Origin: Vicia villosa
Lineage: Eukaryota > Streptophyta > Magnoliopsida > Fabales > Fabaceae
Assembly: GCF_029867415.1 (NCBI RefSeq)
Contig: NC_081182.1
Coordinates: 18,945,983-19,009,982, forward strand
Length of the DNA: 64,000 nt
Direction of reading: 5' to 3'
Part shown: piece by piece, positions 47,901 to 57,478 of the stretch
Layout of the letters: each line of letters starts with the position of its first letter
Position numbering within the stretch: the stretch's first letter is position 1
Notes under the pieces: generated by a model
The model's input: only the letters and a program-made list of their open reading frames with translations
The model's database searches: none
Told to the model about the DNA's origin: nothing
Program-made: the position numbers and the translations under genes

Positions 47901-49416
47901 AGTAGAGGCAAATGGTTGGTGAAGAATGCATCAAGAAGACATAGTAATCAACATCACATCTAGTCATGCGATACTCTTGGAACACAATTCTAAACACGCC
48001 AAACCAAACACAAGGAGATTGTTTCAAGCCATAAAGAGATCAGTGAAGTCGGTAGACTAGGTGAGAAAAAACATCATTAACACTGAATCCTCGTGGTTAC
48101 GCCATGTACATGTCCTTCCGTAACTCACGATGTAGGAAGAAACTTTTGTTGTCTAGTTGATGGAGCGACCATTGATGAATATAAGCTAAAGCAAGAAATA
48201 GGCGGATAGAGACGATCTTGGCAATTGGAGAGAAGGTATCTCCATAGTCATGGCTAAATATTTGTGTGTATTCTTTCTCTACGAGCCAAGCTTTTTGGCG
48301 ATCAATTTTCCCATCAGACCTAACTTTAACTGTATTAACCCTTCGACAACCCACTATAGTTTTTCCATCTAGTAAGGGAGTCAAATCCCAAATATCATTG
48401 GATTGCAAAACAACCATATCATCTACCATAGGCCTGTCGCCATCCTGGGTCAGACATAACTTCATCTGTAGTTTTGGGAATAGACAAGGATGTAGATATT
48501 GATGATAACCCAAATGAGTTTTGAGGAGCAGTTGGTGCGGCCTCTGTTGATAGGTGCAAACGGTAGGTGTGAGGACAGAGACACACATGGTAGAATGGGA
48601 AGGGTATGACCTCTGGAGAGAAGGATTGTGATTGACTAGAGTTATTGGACTCTGCAGGAGTAGAATGAAAAAAAGGGAGTCTGGAAGAAGTTGACATCGG
48701 CAAAGACAATGTACTGCCGAAGATTTTGAAACTAATTTATCTTTATCTGTAGTAGTATCATGAACAAAACACGTGCACCCGAAGTCGCAGTATGGTAGAG
48801 AATAAAGATGTTGGGAGAACAAAATGGAATGTGGTACCTAGTTGTTGTTTCATATGAGTGTCGATTCTTTCTCATAGCAACATGTATGTTATTGTGAAGG
48901 AGCATAAGTGCCGATTTTCCACACAGCATCCATTTAAAACAAATACATTGAATGTCTAATGAATAAATACTAATCTAGACATTGAATGTCTAATGAATAA
49001 ACCCTAATCTAGTAAGTTGTATGCTCTAAGAATACTTGCAATTAATTTATTAGAATATCTACATGTTTATTTAATTCTACAAAAATATGTCTTCTTTCTT
49101 TGCTTTTTGTCGTCAATGGTTATTATCCAAATAGTACTTGAACGAAACTAGACTATTGAGAAATCAAAGATTGCATTAAATGATGTAAATTCCATTAAAT
49201 GTTTTTCTATATTAATGATAACCCGTAGAAAATCGTTTTTTGTAAGTAAGTTTATGAAAGGCCTACAAGCCCGCATCCATGTTCACTTGATTCTGATATG
49301 TGTCTCTATTGCTCTACTTTAAAGCGCCCTACTGATTTTTTATGATGTTTCCTATTCCAGCTTATGCAGAGTTTATATTGAATCTTCCACAAGCGCTTCA
49401 GCAGATGTACCATTAA
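38974..49416 (+). CDS. CENPO: CENP-O inner kinetochore protein
   Basis: Thirteen exons: 38974-39048, 39755-39802, 40197-40245, 40325-40373, 41499-41569, 42443-42501, 42652-42744, 45046-45103, 45245-45381, 45464-45520, 46241-46338, 46562-46761 and 49361-49416. They total 1050 nt, in frame, giving 349 aa; all introns are GT-AG. Features include a basic N terminus (MRKRQRKNPFSG), a helical region (AFERLQKEFDAARAS), then the conserved CENP-O domain (Pfam PF09496): VICCLEGARIGIQYETSFAG, EFYHCVLESKSFLEKMTVLE, HTLPYFLPI, KFIDHVGDLLQAYVDRREQV, LYGNQIGELYHSLPHHMIEF and VTISLRYTDL. CENP-O (yeast Mcm21) belongs to the CCAN/COMA complex that links centromeric chromatin to the outer kinetochore in the nucleus. 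The exon 2 acceptor has tandem CAGCAG, so a one-Gln variant is possible. Two large introns (42745-45045 and 46762-49360) are filled with retroelement pieces. The family call is strong; exon 1-2 is less certain. Confidence 0.88.
39395..39525 (-). mobile_element. tRNA-derived SINE in CENP-O intron 1
   Basis: Read on the minus strand, TCTAGCTCAATAGGCAGAAG resembles a Pol III A box. About 35 bp on, CAGAGTTTAAACTCTGG resembles a B box (GGTTCGAAACC class). The layout matches plant SINEs. Ends are approximate. Confidence 0.5.
42911..43457 (-). mobile_element. TRIM (terminal-repeat retrotransposon in miniature)
   Basis: Two direct repeats of about 230 bp (3' LTR 42911-43141, 5' LTR 43228-43457) enclose a tiny internal part (43142-43227). 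Read on the minus strand, the 5' LTR is followed at once by TGGTATCAGAGC (43216-43227), the tRNA-Met primer-binding site. A purine-rich GTGAGGAGTG stands directly before the 3' LTR start TGTTGAAATTT, as a polypurine tract. There is no coding. No 5-bp target duplication was found. The element lies in a CENP-O intron, antisense to the gene. A related LTR fragment lies near 21320. Confidence 0.85.
43523..43746. repeat. Tandem duplication, period about 112 bp
   Basis: GTATCCATGGGGGTATGGTG and all following bases recur from 43635 with almost no change. It is a recent duplication within the CENP-O intron. Confidence 0.9.
43750..44480 (+). mobile_element. RTE-type LINE fragment (end of reverse transcriptase)
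   Basis: Broken frames give VKSHERKLSV, then RWMSAYSGHN, then VAPTVEKMVDSC.EWFWTC. These are decayed forms of the VKSQHEKKL...MLRWM.G...VAPI.EKM.E.RLRWFGH signature of RTE-type plant LINEs. An upstream LPQCMFL.VILFRW piece fits the preceding IPQC.FRYLGS region. It is sense-oriented within the CENP-O intron. Confidence 0.55.
46862..49080 (-). mobile_element. Decayed Copia element in a CENP-O intron
   Basis: Minus-strand frames give, in order: CFVHDTT (integrase end, near 48770), NDIWDLTPLLDGKTIVGCRR and QIFSHDYGDTFSPIAKIVSI (reverse transcriptase, 48150-48380), WIVVIRIFKYIKSVPGKGLL (RNase H region, 47368-47589) and THIDSHFVRDK/ DQLDDIFTKS (pol end, 46958-47149). Diverged direct repeats near 46880-46950 and 48990-49075 (ATACTTTAGGAATACT / ATGCTCTAAGAATACT; GTTTATTTAATTCT) look like LTR remnants. 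It is antisense to CENP-O and has many stops. Confidence 0.7.
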
Positions 49417-50436
49417 AGAACTTAGGGCTTTGCCCTTTCAACAGTCTAGATTCTCTTGTAAAAAAATTCTTGGAAGAATGTTACTAGGTTGAGGAAAAAT
49501 AACTCCAGAAGTTATAGTACCTATTCAAATTGGTTATATAGGTCGAGGATTCGTTTTTTCTGTAATGTCATATGCCAAATATTGTCGTCTGTTATTCCTT
49601 CAAAACCCTCTAGTGGTGTCTTGTATCATTTGTACAACAGGGCTAGGTTGACTTCTATTGATATTGAGACTGTATAATTCATCTCTCCTCCACGATCTTT
49701 ATACAACTAATTTTGATTCATAATATAAGTTTTGTCTTCTTAATTCATAAGCAAAAGAATGACTAGTAAATCGCTGGGTGAGACAGTGAGTTGTGTAACA
49801 TCTTCCCAGCATACTACACATCTAGAATTTGAAATATAACCTAATGTTTCAAGAATTACACTGCTGTTCACAAAAACAGATGGTTTTCGAAAAGTATTTT
49901 TATAATGTGATATAGGATCAACTCCACTAGGGAAAATTAAGGCAATTTGATTTATGCAAAAATTAGATTTGGTGGATTTGCTCAAGGTGAAAAGCAAGTT
50001 ACATTTTGAAGAATTTGGGAAATCTTGTTTACAAGATTGTTGAAGGTAAATTAAAGCCAAGGAAGTTGATTCATGGGTTCAGGAAACAATTTTTTTATTT
50101 ATTTTAAACATTCACTCGAAAACATGGTAATTAAATACCGGTGGATCAATAAAAAAAACCATAAGACTTAATAAATGGTCCAGAAAAAAAATACCGTAAG
50201 ACTTAATAAATGGTCCAGATTTTAAAATAAAAAATGAGAACAGTATATACACTCTCACATCTAATCATGTCTCTAAAAATTAATGCTCTCAAACTTTTAA
50301 CCATGATAGACTAGATAGGGAAAGAGCTTAATTTTTAACATCAAACACACCTCAGACAAAATGGACTAAGATATAAACCACACAATTCAAAGTTATAATA
50401 AGGTTTTTAATTTTTGCAAAATAATAGTAATATTTA
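49417..50436. other. CENP-O 3' UTR and downstream DNA with an unidentified minus-strand ORF
   Basis: The UTR probably covers 49417 to about 49720. At 49740-50060 the minus strand holds a 106-aa frame (FPNSSKCNLLFTLSKSTKS, SRCVVCWEDVTQLTVSPSDL). It has normal, non-repetitive composition, including a C-x2-C pair, but I cannot match it to a family. It may be a captured gene fragment. The rest is AT-rich. Confidence 0.35.
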
Positions 50437-50840
50437 GGGGTGTGTTTGTTTCAAGCTATGAAATAACATTCCTTGGAATCATATTTCTAAGGTTCTTATT
50501 CCTAGGAATAATATTCCTATCTATGTATTTGGGTAAAAAAATATTTCCTAGGAATGTTTACATATTTCATTTAATTTTAAAATTATAAAAAAATCAAAAT
50601 AAATATTAATGTGAATACTAGTGAGAAGTTGTAGTTAGTTAACTTTATTCCCATGGGAATGTTGGATTCCCACCCTTTATACATGAGAATAAATATAAGA
50701 AAAGTCATATGTAAAATAATTCCTGGGAATAAAAAGTACCTGGGAACAATTTTAAAAAACTTGAAACAAACATGGGATTATTGTATTTCCCATGTCATAT
50801 TCTCGAGAATATATTTTCTATCCATGAAACAAATACATCC
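50437..50840. mobile_element. MITE-like element with GTGTTTGTTTCA ends
   Basis: The left end GGGTGTGTTTGTTTCAAG pairs with the right end, whose other strand reads GGATGTATTTGTTTCATG. GGAATATTCC-type motifs repeat inside in both orientations (CCTAGGAAT, ATTCCTGGGAAT). Confidence 0.5.
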
Positions 50841-51109
50841 TAGGTGTTCTAAAAGTCTTTGCAGTTGTACCTTTTCAAGTTTTTATTTTTGATTTCATTC
50901 ACAAGTGTTTAAATGAGGATTTCTTTTTTTTTATTTCAACCAAGACGTCACCCCCACACTTCTCCTTACTCCCCTTGAACTAACTTCACATAAACAAGCC
51001 TGATAATCCATGAGTGGAATACTTCCATGCAATAAGAATAGAGAATTTCTTTAAAGACCCCCTCTCTTCTTGATCATCCTTGCTGAAATTCTCTAAATGT
51101 TCTTTTAAT

Positions 51110-51250
51110 TCAAAAATGCACTTTCGAAGTTGGAAAAAAGAGTGATTTCGGAAGTACATTTTCGAAATCACTTTTTTTTAACGTAAAAAATATATTTCGG
51201 AAATACATATATGAAATGTTGATTTCAGAAATGCATTTCCGAAATAATGC
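51110..51250. repeat. Palindrome cluster upstream of PMD copy 4
   Basis: TTTCGGAAGTACATTTTCGAAA, inside GTGATTTCGGAAGT...TTTCGAAATCAC, lies at about 51145, and TTCAGAAATGCATTTCCGAA at about 51224. The surrounding 860-bp stretch between MITE and cluster has no other feature. Confidence 0.75.
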
Positions 51251-51609
51251 GCGTTTGGCTGTTTAAACAAAACAGCCTCCCCCCATTTCCATTTACCCTA
51301 AATCTTTCAATTTCCAAATTTCTTCTCAATCATTTGCATAATCACCAAAGGCAAATTCAAAGACCATCAAAGGCTACTCCAAAGGCTCTTAAACTACTTC
51401 TAAAGCACCTCCAACAACATCTCAAATTTGTGAGTTTTCAAAACTTTCAATTTAGAATTTAAATTGATATTAGGGGTGTTAGAAATTAGTATAATGTAGT
51501 ACATTTTAGTTATTATATGTCACTGGATGTGTTAGGGGTGTTAGAAAGTAGTAAAAATTTCATTTTGAAGCATTAGGGCAAGGATTTGAAGTTATGCAAA
51601 AATGGAGTT

Positions 51610-51685
51610 CGCAGGGGGGTTTTGGAAGTGCATTTCCGAAAACACCTCCCTGACCAGTTTCGGAAGTGCACTTCCGAATTTTACC
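51610..51685. repeat. Two palindromes in the 5' UTR intron of PMD copy 4
   Basis: TTTTGGAAGTGCATTTCCGA and TTCGGAAGTGCACTTCCGAA are 40 bp apart. The second is a perfect 20-bp dyad. Confidence 0.85.
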
Positions 51686-51754
51686 CAGAGTTGTTTTTTT
51701 TTATTATTTTCTTGAGTGTTTCGCATTCTAATGGCTTTCAATTTTTTCAGGAAA

Positions 51755-53767
51755 ATGGCAGGCAACCCAGCTAGACTCAGACAGGGGAGAGAGACACAGA
51801 CAGCGGCGACTAGACGCAAGCGGGCGACGCACCTGGAATCAACGCAGGGACGGGGTAGAGTACGAGTACCCGTGCAGATGGACGAGGCTGGTTCCTCATC
51901 TGAATCGAGGAGTCGGGTGGTTCGGGTGTCTACTTCCCGTCAGGAGGAGGTACGGGAGGAGGAGGACGTGAGATACCAGGAGGCGGAGGAGGAGATACCT
52001 AATGCTGATCCTCCACACGTGGAGGAGGAGGAGGAGGAGGGGGCTACCCGGGAGGGCCTAGGGACACTTCCGTGATGATTTCCTACCACAAGCACGTCGC
52101 TCGACGTGTCTGGGAGGGAGAGGTATTTTTTATAATTTATCCGACTTTATTATTTAACAGTTTTTTATTTAGATTTTTATTTCACATTTTCTTCACGGTC
52201 TACTTAACAATCTTGTTTGTTTTTGTTGTTACAGGAAAGGGCGACGATAAAAATGGTGAACCACGCGCAGAAGATTTTTGATCTGTTTAAACCAGAGGCG
52301 CAATGTTTTAATGATGTGGTGACTGCTTCCGGGATCGGTGGGTTGTGCATGACCGAGTACACCACTATCAGCCACGACATGCAAGGGGCATTCGTGGAGC
52401 GGTGACATAGGGAGACGTCTTCTTTCCACTTACCGGTTGGGGAGATGACGATCACCTTGCACGATGTTCATTGTCTGCTCCACCTGCCGATCAGAGGGAG
52501 ACTACTGCACCATTCCCGGATACAGAGGATTGAGGCGATCGAGTGGATGGTCGATTATTTGGGTATGGACCCAAACATGGCTGACTATGACTGCCGGACG
52601 ACGAATGGGGCCCATATCCGGTTCTCCAGCTTGAGAGAGCTATATGAGAACCACTTGGTGGCGGCGGCCGAGTCCGAGCAGGAGGGGGACGAGCTTTTTA
52701 CGGAGTATCACCGTGCCTGCGCTCTCTGGTGCTGGTTCATGTTCTTGGTAGGCACTGCAGTCTTTGTGGACAAGAGTGCAACCTACGTTGACGTGACTTA
52801 TCTCCGCTACTTCATGGACCAGACTACCATTCACCAGTGGAACTGGGGGTCAGCTATCCTGGTATACCTATACCAAAAGCTAAATGAAGCCTCCAACTGG
52901 AGGACCAAGAAGTTGACTGGATCTTCCATACTCTTGACGGTACGTTTTCTTTTAATTGTTACACATTTATTTATGGTTCATATTTATTTTTAATACATTA
53001 TCGTGTTTGTCTTTCAGGGCTGGATCATCTCCTACTTCCCTCGCATCCACGGCTTCGCCATTGATCCTGCGTACGATGGCGCTTTGCCCAGGGCCGCCCG
53101 ATACGTTCTCCAAAGGGGGAACAACGTAGTGGGACCATATCGCGGGTACCTCGACCGCAAAACTCACGATGACATTCGTTGAACGCCATTTAATGACTAC
53201 ACTGTTGTTGTCCCATTTGACCGCATCGCGTTATACTCTGGCTGGTTGGCATGCGGGGCCAACACCATGGTGAGGTATCTGCCGGAGTGGTGCATGCGGC
53301 AGTTTAGACGTGTGCAGATGATACCGAGGTCACCCTTTGAGGATACTCCCGACACAGTTACCCGAGTGGAGCTCACTGCCATATTTGAGGTCTGGGCGCA
53401 TCATTTGGTCCGAAGGAGTATCGTCGCATGCAGGCACCCAGAAGTGGCATTGTGTAGAGGGGTACGTGACATGGTTCTATCGGGTGTCACATCCTCTGAT
53501 GACACCCGACGCTCCCAGCGCTCCTAGGCCAGCATATGAGGAGATCTTGGAGAACCACAGGCTGAGGATAACCATGCCATTGATCTTCTTCCGATATGCC
53601 ATCGGATAGAGATGCTTGGCTGAGACGCATTGGATCGAGGTATCATTGCGCACGAAGGTCTAGAGGCGGTTGCAGTCGTGGAGAGGATGGTCGACGACGC
53701 GGGCGGTGCGACGACATATACCAGGCAGAGGAGGTCCCAGGGCGTTAGGGTTAGGCATACTCAGTAG
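51755..53767 (+). pseudogene. PMD (MAIN-like) gene, copy 4, nearly complete but broken
   Basis: The exon pattern is 51755-52122, 52235-52939 and 53018 to about 53767, with GT-AG introns. A 5' UTR intron probably spans 51431-51750. The N terminus is basic and then acidic. The PMD core reads SYHKHVARRVWEGE, ISHDMQGAFVER, SSFHLPVGEMTITLHDVHCL, LHLPIRGRLLHHSRI, EWMVDYLGMDPNMA, ALWCWFMFLVGTAVFVDKSA and YVDVTYLRYFMD, then FPRIHGFAI, FDRIALYSGWLACGANTMVR and MIPRSPFEDTP. Breaks are a frameshift in the GAG/GGA-rich stretch near 52035, in-frame TGA at 52403 and 53180 (both where the family has Trp), and frameshifts near 53410-53440. It is more GC-rich than its surroundings. It is surrounded by palindrome clusters on both sides. 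Confidence 0.8.
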
Positions 53768-54019
53768 GGAGTGCTGGTTTGTTTTTCTTTGACTTTATTG
53801 TATTCGGCTTGTATTTCTTGACATTTACGTACACTTTCGTACACCATTAGTAGTATATATAATATTAGTATTTTATATAAATATGTCGCTTATTTTATTC
53901 GAGTTATATTTTATTCATATCAAACACTATTTACTACGAGCGTTGTTGTTGTTTAATTTTTCATACAGGACTAAAAAACAAAAAGTGTAAGAAAAACAAA
54001 ATAAAAAATAATTTTTGCA

Positions 54020-54325
54020 TATTTCGGAGATGTATCTCCGAAATAACCCAAAAATGTGAAAAAGGTGTTTTCGGAAATGCATCTTCGAAAACACCCCAAT
54101 TTGATGATTTCGGAAATGCATTTCTAAATTCTAAAAAAATTTGGAAAAAAAAAGAGAATTTCTTTCTTCACCTCCCTATGGGGCTGACCCCCAGCGAAAA
54201 CCCCTAAATATCTCTACTTCGGAAATGTATTTTTGAAATAATTTTTTTTTCAAATTTTTACAGAATTCGGAAATGCATTTCCGAAATTCCATTTTTTGGG
54301 ATTTCGGAAGTACACTTCCGAAAAA
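54020..54325. repeat. Palindrome cluster downstream of PMD copy 4
   Basis: At least six copies: TTCGGAGATGTATCTCCGAA, TTCGGAAATGCATCTTCGAA, TTCGGAAATGCATTTCTAAA, TTCGGAAATGTATTTTTGAA, TTCGGAAATGCATTTCCGAA (perfect) and TTCGGAAGTACACTTCCGAA. Confidence 0.9.
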
Positions 54326-54333
54326 ACGCACTT

Positions 54334-54597
54334 TTGAAGTATAAAATTATTTTGAAATGGTGGTTTAAAATTAAGATCTTCAAAGATTTATACTATTTAT
54401 TAGTTAATAAAGACAAATATATCGATTTTAATTATAGGGAACAACCATTTCCAATTTTGGACCGATCAAATAAAACATCTTATAAATGGAATAAGTACAT
54501 TCCTTTTAGAATAAAAAAAGATATGTTAATAATTTTGGAAATTTGTTATATTGAATTAATAATGATACACAAAATTAGAATGAATTTATTATATTAG
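54334..54597 (+). other. Unidentified AT-rich 87-aa open frame
   Basis: The frame reads with Lys, Ile, Tyr and Asn dominating (KDLYYLLVNKDKYIDFNY, REQPFPILDRSNKTSYKWNK, YIPFRIKKDMLIILE). It is not low-complexity. The composition is like a plastid-encoded protein such as Ycf1/TIC214, so it may be an organelle-derived insert; this is a guess. There is no promoter or upstream exon evidence. Confidence 0.3.
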
Positions 54598-55764
54598 AAT
54601 GACCCAAAAACTGCCATATTCAGTTTATTTTATTTCTATCAATTAATAATTTTTTTTCATTTTAATACTTTGTTTCTTTATTCTTTTGAATCTATCAACT
54701 ATTATTTTTAGTATATTAAAAAAAATATAAATTTTGATTCCTCTAAATTATTTGCTACTATTTTAATTTTAATTTTTTTTGCAAAGTTTCACGTGGTGCA
54801 CTTGTGTATTTCAAATGATTTTTTTATGACATTTCATCAATACAAATTTAAATTATTATTAGTTTAATAATTTTCCTATTTAATTTTTAAATTTTATTAA
54901 TTTATTTATAAATTTGAGTTAAGTTTTAATTGTTAAAATTAAAATTTTAATTGTATTTTTTTTATAAATTTTATTACTTTTAGATATTTTATAATTAACG
55001 TAATAATTTTAATTAAAGTTAAAATTATATTTTGTAATTAACTATTAAACTATTTATATTTATAATTTAGCTATTTTATAATTAAAGTAATAACTTTTAG
55101 ATAATCTCAATAATTTATTTAAATAGTTACAATTTTATAAATAATTTATTTAATAATTCAACTATTTACTTTTTAAATAGTTAATAATAGTTAAAAAATT
55201 AATTAATAAAGATTAAAGTTATAAATAATTAAATTAGTAAAATAATAATATTTTAAAGTTTTATCAATGGTATATAAAATACTCACGATACTTGTATATT
55301 CAGTATATTAAAATATATATAAATTTTTTTATTAATTTATATGTTCTAATGATTATTTAATGACATATCGTTGATAAAATATATATTAAAAAAATAAATA
55401 ATGATTAAAAAATAAACAATTAAATTAAGAGAATAATAATATTTTAAAGTTTTATCAAAATGGAAAGAATTAATATTTGAAAAGAAAAGATTGAATAATT
55501 ATTTTTACTAATTTAAAGTTTTTTTGTATAGAATTAAAGTACCAAAATGAAAAGAATTAACATAAATATAATTGAATACAACAGTTTATTTTTTTAAAGA
55601 ACACTTAATTTAATCTTGGAAATTAATCAATTAATTTTATCAGGCAATTATATAATCAATTAATTTTAATCTAATCTTGGTAATTATATAATTTTAATTA
55701 ATACAAATTAATTATATTATTAAAACAATTGATTCACCTTGATTTTTGTTTTCTGTATTAGACA
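54598..55764. other. Very AT-rich spacer
   Basis: TAATTATTTAA-type sequence with no ORF, no clear repeat ends and no RNA gene. Confidence 0.5.
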
Positions 55765-56130
55765 ATATTTCGGAAGTGTACTTCCGAAATATTCCAGGGG
55801 ATGAATTTGGAAGTGCATCTCCGAATTCACCTTTTTTTTTATTGGAAAAAAGGGTGTTTTCGGAAATGCATCTCCAAAAACACATTTTTTTTTCATAAAA
55901 ATAAAGTGTTTTCGGAAGTGCACTTCCGAAATCAATTTTTTTCAAAAAAAAAAAGTGATTTCGTAAATGCATTTCCGAAATCAATTTTTTTCAAAAAAAA
56001 AGTGATTTCGTAAATGCATTTTCGAAATATAGGGGCATTTTGAGATTTTCGCCGGAGGTAGCCAAGAAGGTTAGGAGGTTTATAAATAAATTTTCAAAAA
56101 AAATAACTTTGAAAATGCATTTCCGAAGTA
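55765..56130. repeat. Second downstream palindrome cluster
   Basis: Seven to eight copies: TTCGGAAGTGTACTTCCGAA, TTTGGAAGTGCATCTCCGAA, TTCGGAAATGCATCTCCAAA, TTCGGAAGTGCACTTCCGAA, TTCGTAAATGCATTTCCGAA and TTCGTAAATGCATTTTCGAA, among others. They are often extended to GTGTTTTCGG... or GTGATTTCGG... on one side. Spacers are A/T runs. Confidence 0.9.
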
Positions 56131-56214
56131 GGAGTAATTTTGGGTTTTCGCATGAGGTTCTCCCCTGTGGGGATTAAAAAAAAAAATCTCTAAGAATATG
56201 AGGCTCTCATGAAT

Positions 56215-56915
56215 AACAACACATGGACATTGGTTCCTCCTCTTTCACGTAGACAACCCATTGGATGAAAATGGGAGTTCAAAGTTGAGAAGAAACCCGA
56301 TGACACAATTAATAAGTACAAGGGCGTGATGGTGGCCAAGTGTTTTCATGAAGTTGAAGGTTTTGACTACACAAATACTTTCTCTCCAATAGTCAAACTT
56401 GAAGTTGAAGGTTTTGACTACACAAATACTTTCTCTCCAATAGTCAAACTTGTTAGTGTCAGAAGAGTGCTTAATTTATCCATATCTTAAAATGAGCAAA
56501 TACAATAACTCGATGTCAATAATGCATTTGTAAATGGTTTTCTAAATGAGGAAGCGTGCATATGGTTCAACCCCTGATTTTGAAAATGAACGTCCTGCCC
56601 TAGTTTGCCAGCTCAATAAGGCGCTATATGAAATTAAACAAACCCCAATAGCCTGGTTTGATAGGCTTAAAATTCAGAGCTAGGAAGTGCAACCTTTCAC
56701 TCTTTATGATTCACACTCCATCTCACTATACCTCTGTGATGGTCTATGTTGTTGATGATATAATCATTACTGGAACATCCAAAGCATTCATTCAACAACT
56801 TATCACCAAATTAAATCTCCCTTTTTTACTCAAAGACTGTGGTCAGCTAGAATACTTTCTTGGCATTGAAGTTCACCATCTCTCTAATGCGTCATTGCTG
56901 CTATCTTAGAGAAAG
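56215..56915 (+). pseudogene. Copia reverse-transcriptase remnant
   Basis: Text such as WTLVPPLSRRQPIG, KWEFKVEKKPDDTINKYKGVMVAK, HEVEGFDYTNTFSPIVKLVSV and LDVNNAFVNGFLNEE is Copia RT. A later frame gives VVDDIIITGTSKAFIQQLIT and LKDCGQLEYFLGIEV (56658-56909), with the YVDD-like active site here VVDD. A 51-bp in-frame direct duplication (GAAGTTGAAGGTTTTGACTA..., starts at 56350 and 56401) repeats the catalytic-region start. Frames are broken. Confidence 0.7.
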
Positions 56916-57478
56916 TACATTAGGGCACAATGACTGACCTACTCGTCATAAAGATATAGTTGCAGGTAGAGAGTTAAGGAGTGAGGTAACGAGAAGGTCA
57001 AAGAAACCGACTACACGTTTTTTTTTTGTTGATAAATTATCAAACACTTGTTTCCCACTTTGTTGAAGTAACTAAATATCTTTCTCATCCTCTTATTCTT
57101 TTTAGACTAGACATGAAATAGAGGCATGTAAAAGAGACCAAAAGATTGCATTCATTCATTATTGAACAACATTACTCAAGGTCGAACTTTTGAGTTTTGT
57201 TCAGCTAAAAAATATAGAGCTTTATGTGACCTTAACGTCACTAACATTTCCAAAACTAAGACGCAAGTAAATCCTATCAACCATGTTATTTGGTACCTAA
57301 GAGAATTGTATCTCCTCTAGCTACTGGCATATAGGAGTAACCATTCAAACTTTCACAAAAGGACCCTTCAACCTAATCTAAAGACAGAACATTAACTTTA
57401 GTCTTCACCACTATATTTCTTGTTTTTGCTTCTTGAACATCAAATAACCCTGTTCTTCTTGAAGGTTGTCCAAGCTCC
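56916..57478. other. Intergenic DNA downstream of the H+-ATPase
   Basis: No gene is recognised. The 3' UTR of the minus-strand H+-ATPase occupies the right part (about 57350-57478). Confidence 0.4.

Noticed and set aside
55712..56013. FRKCISKN/GDALPK-type repeat frames
   Set aside because: They are the translated palindrome cluster, not a gene.
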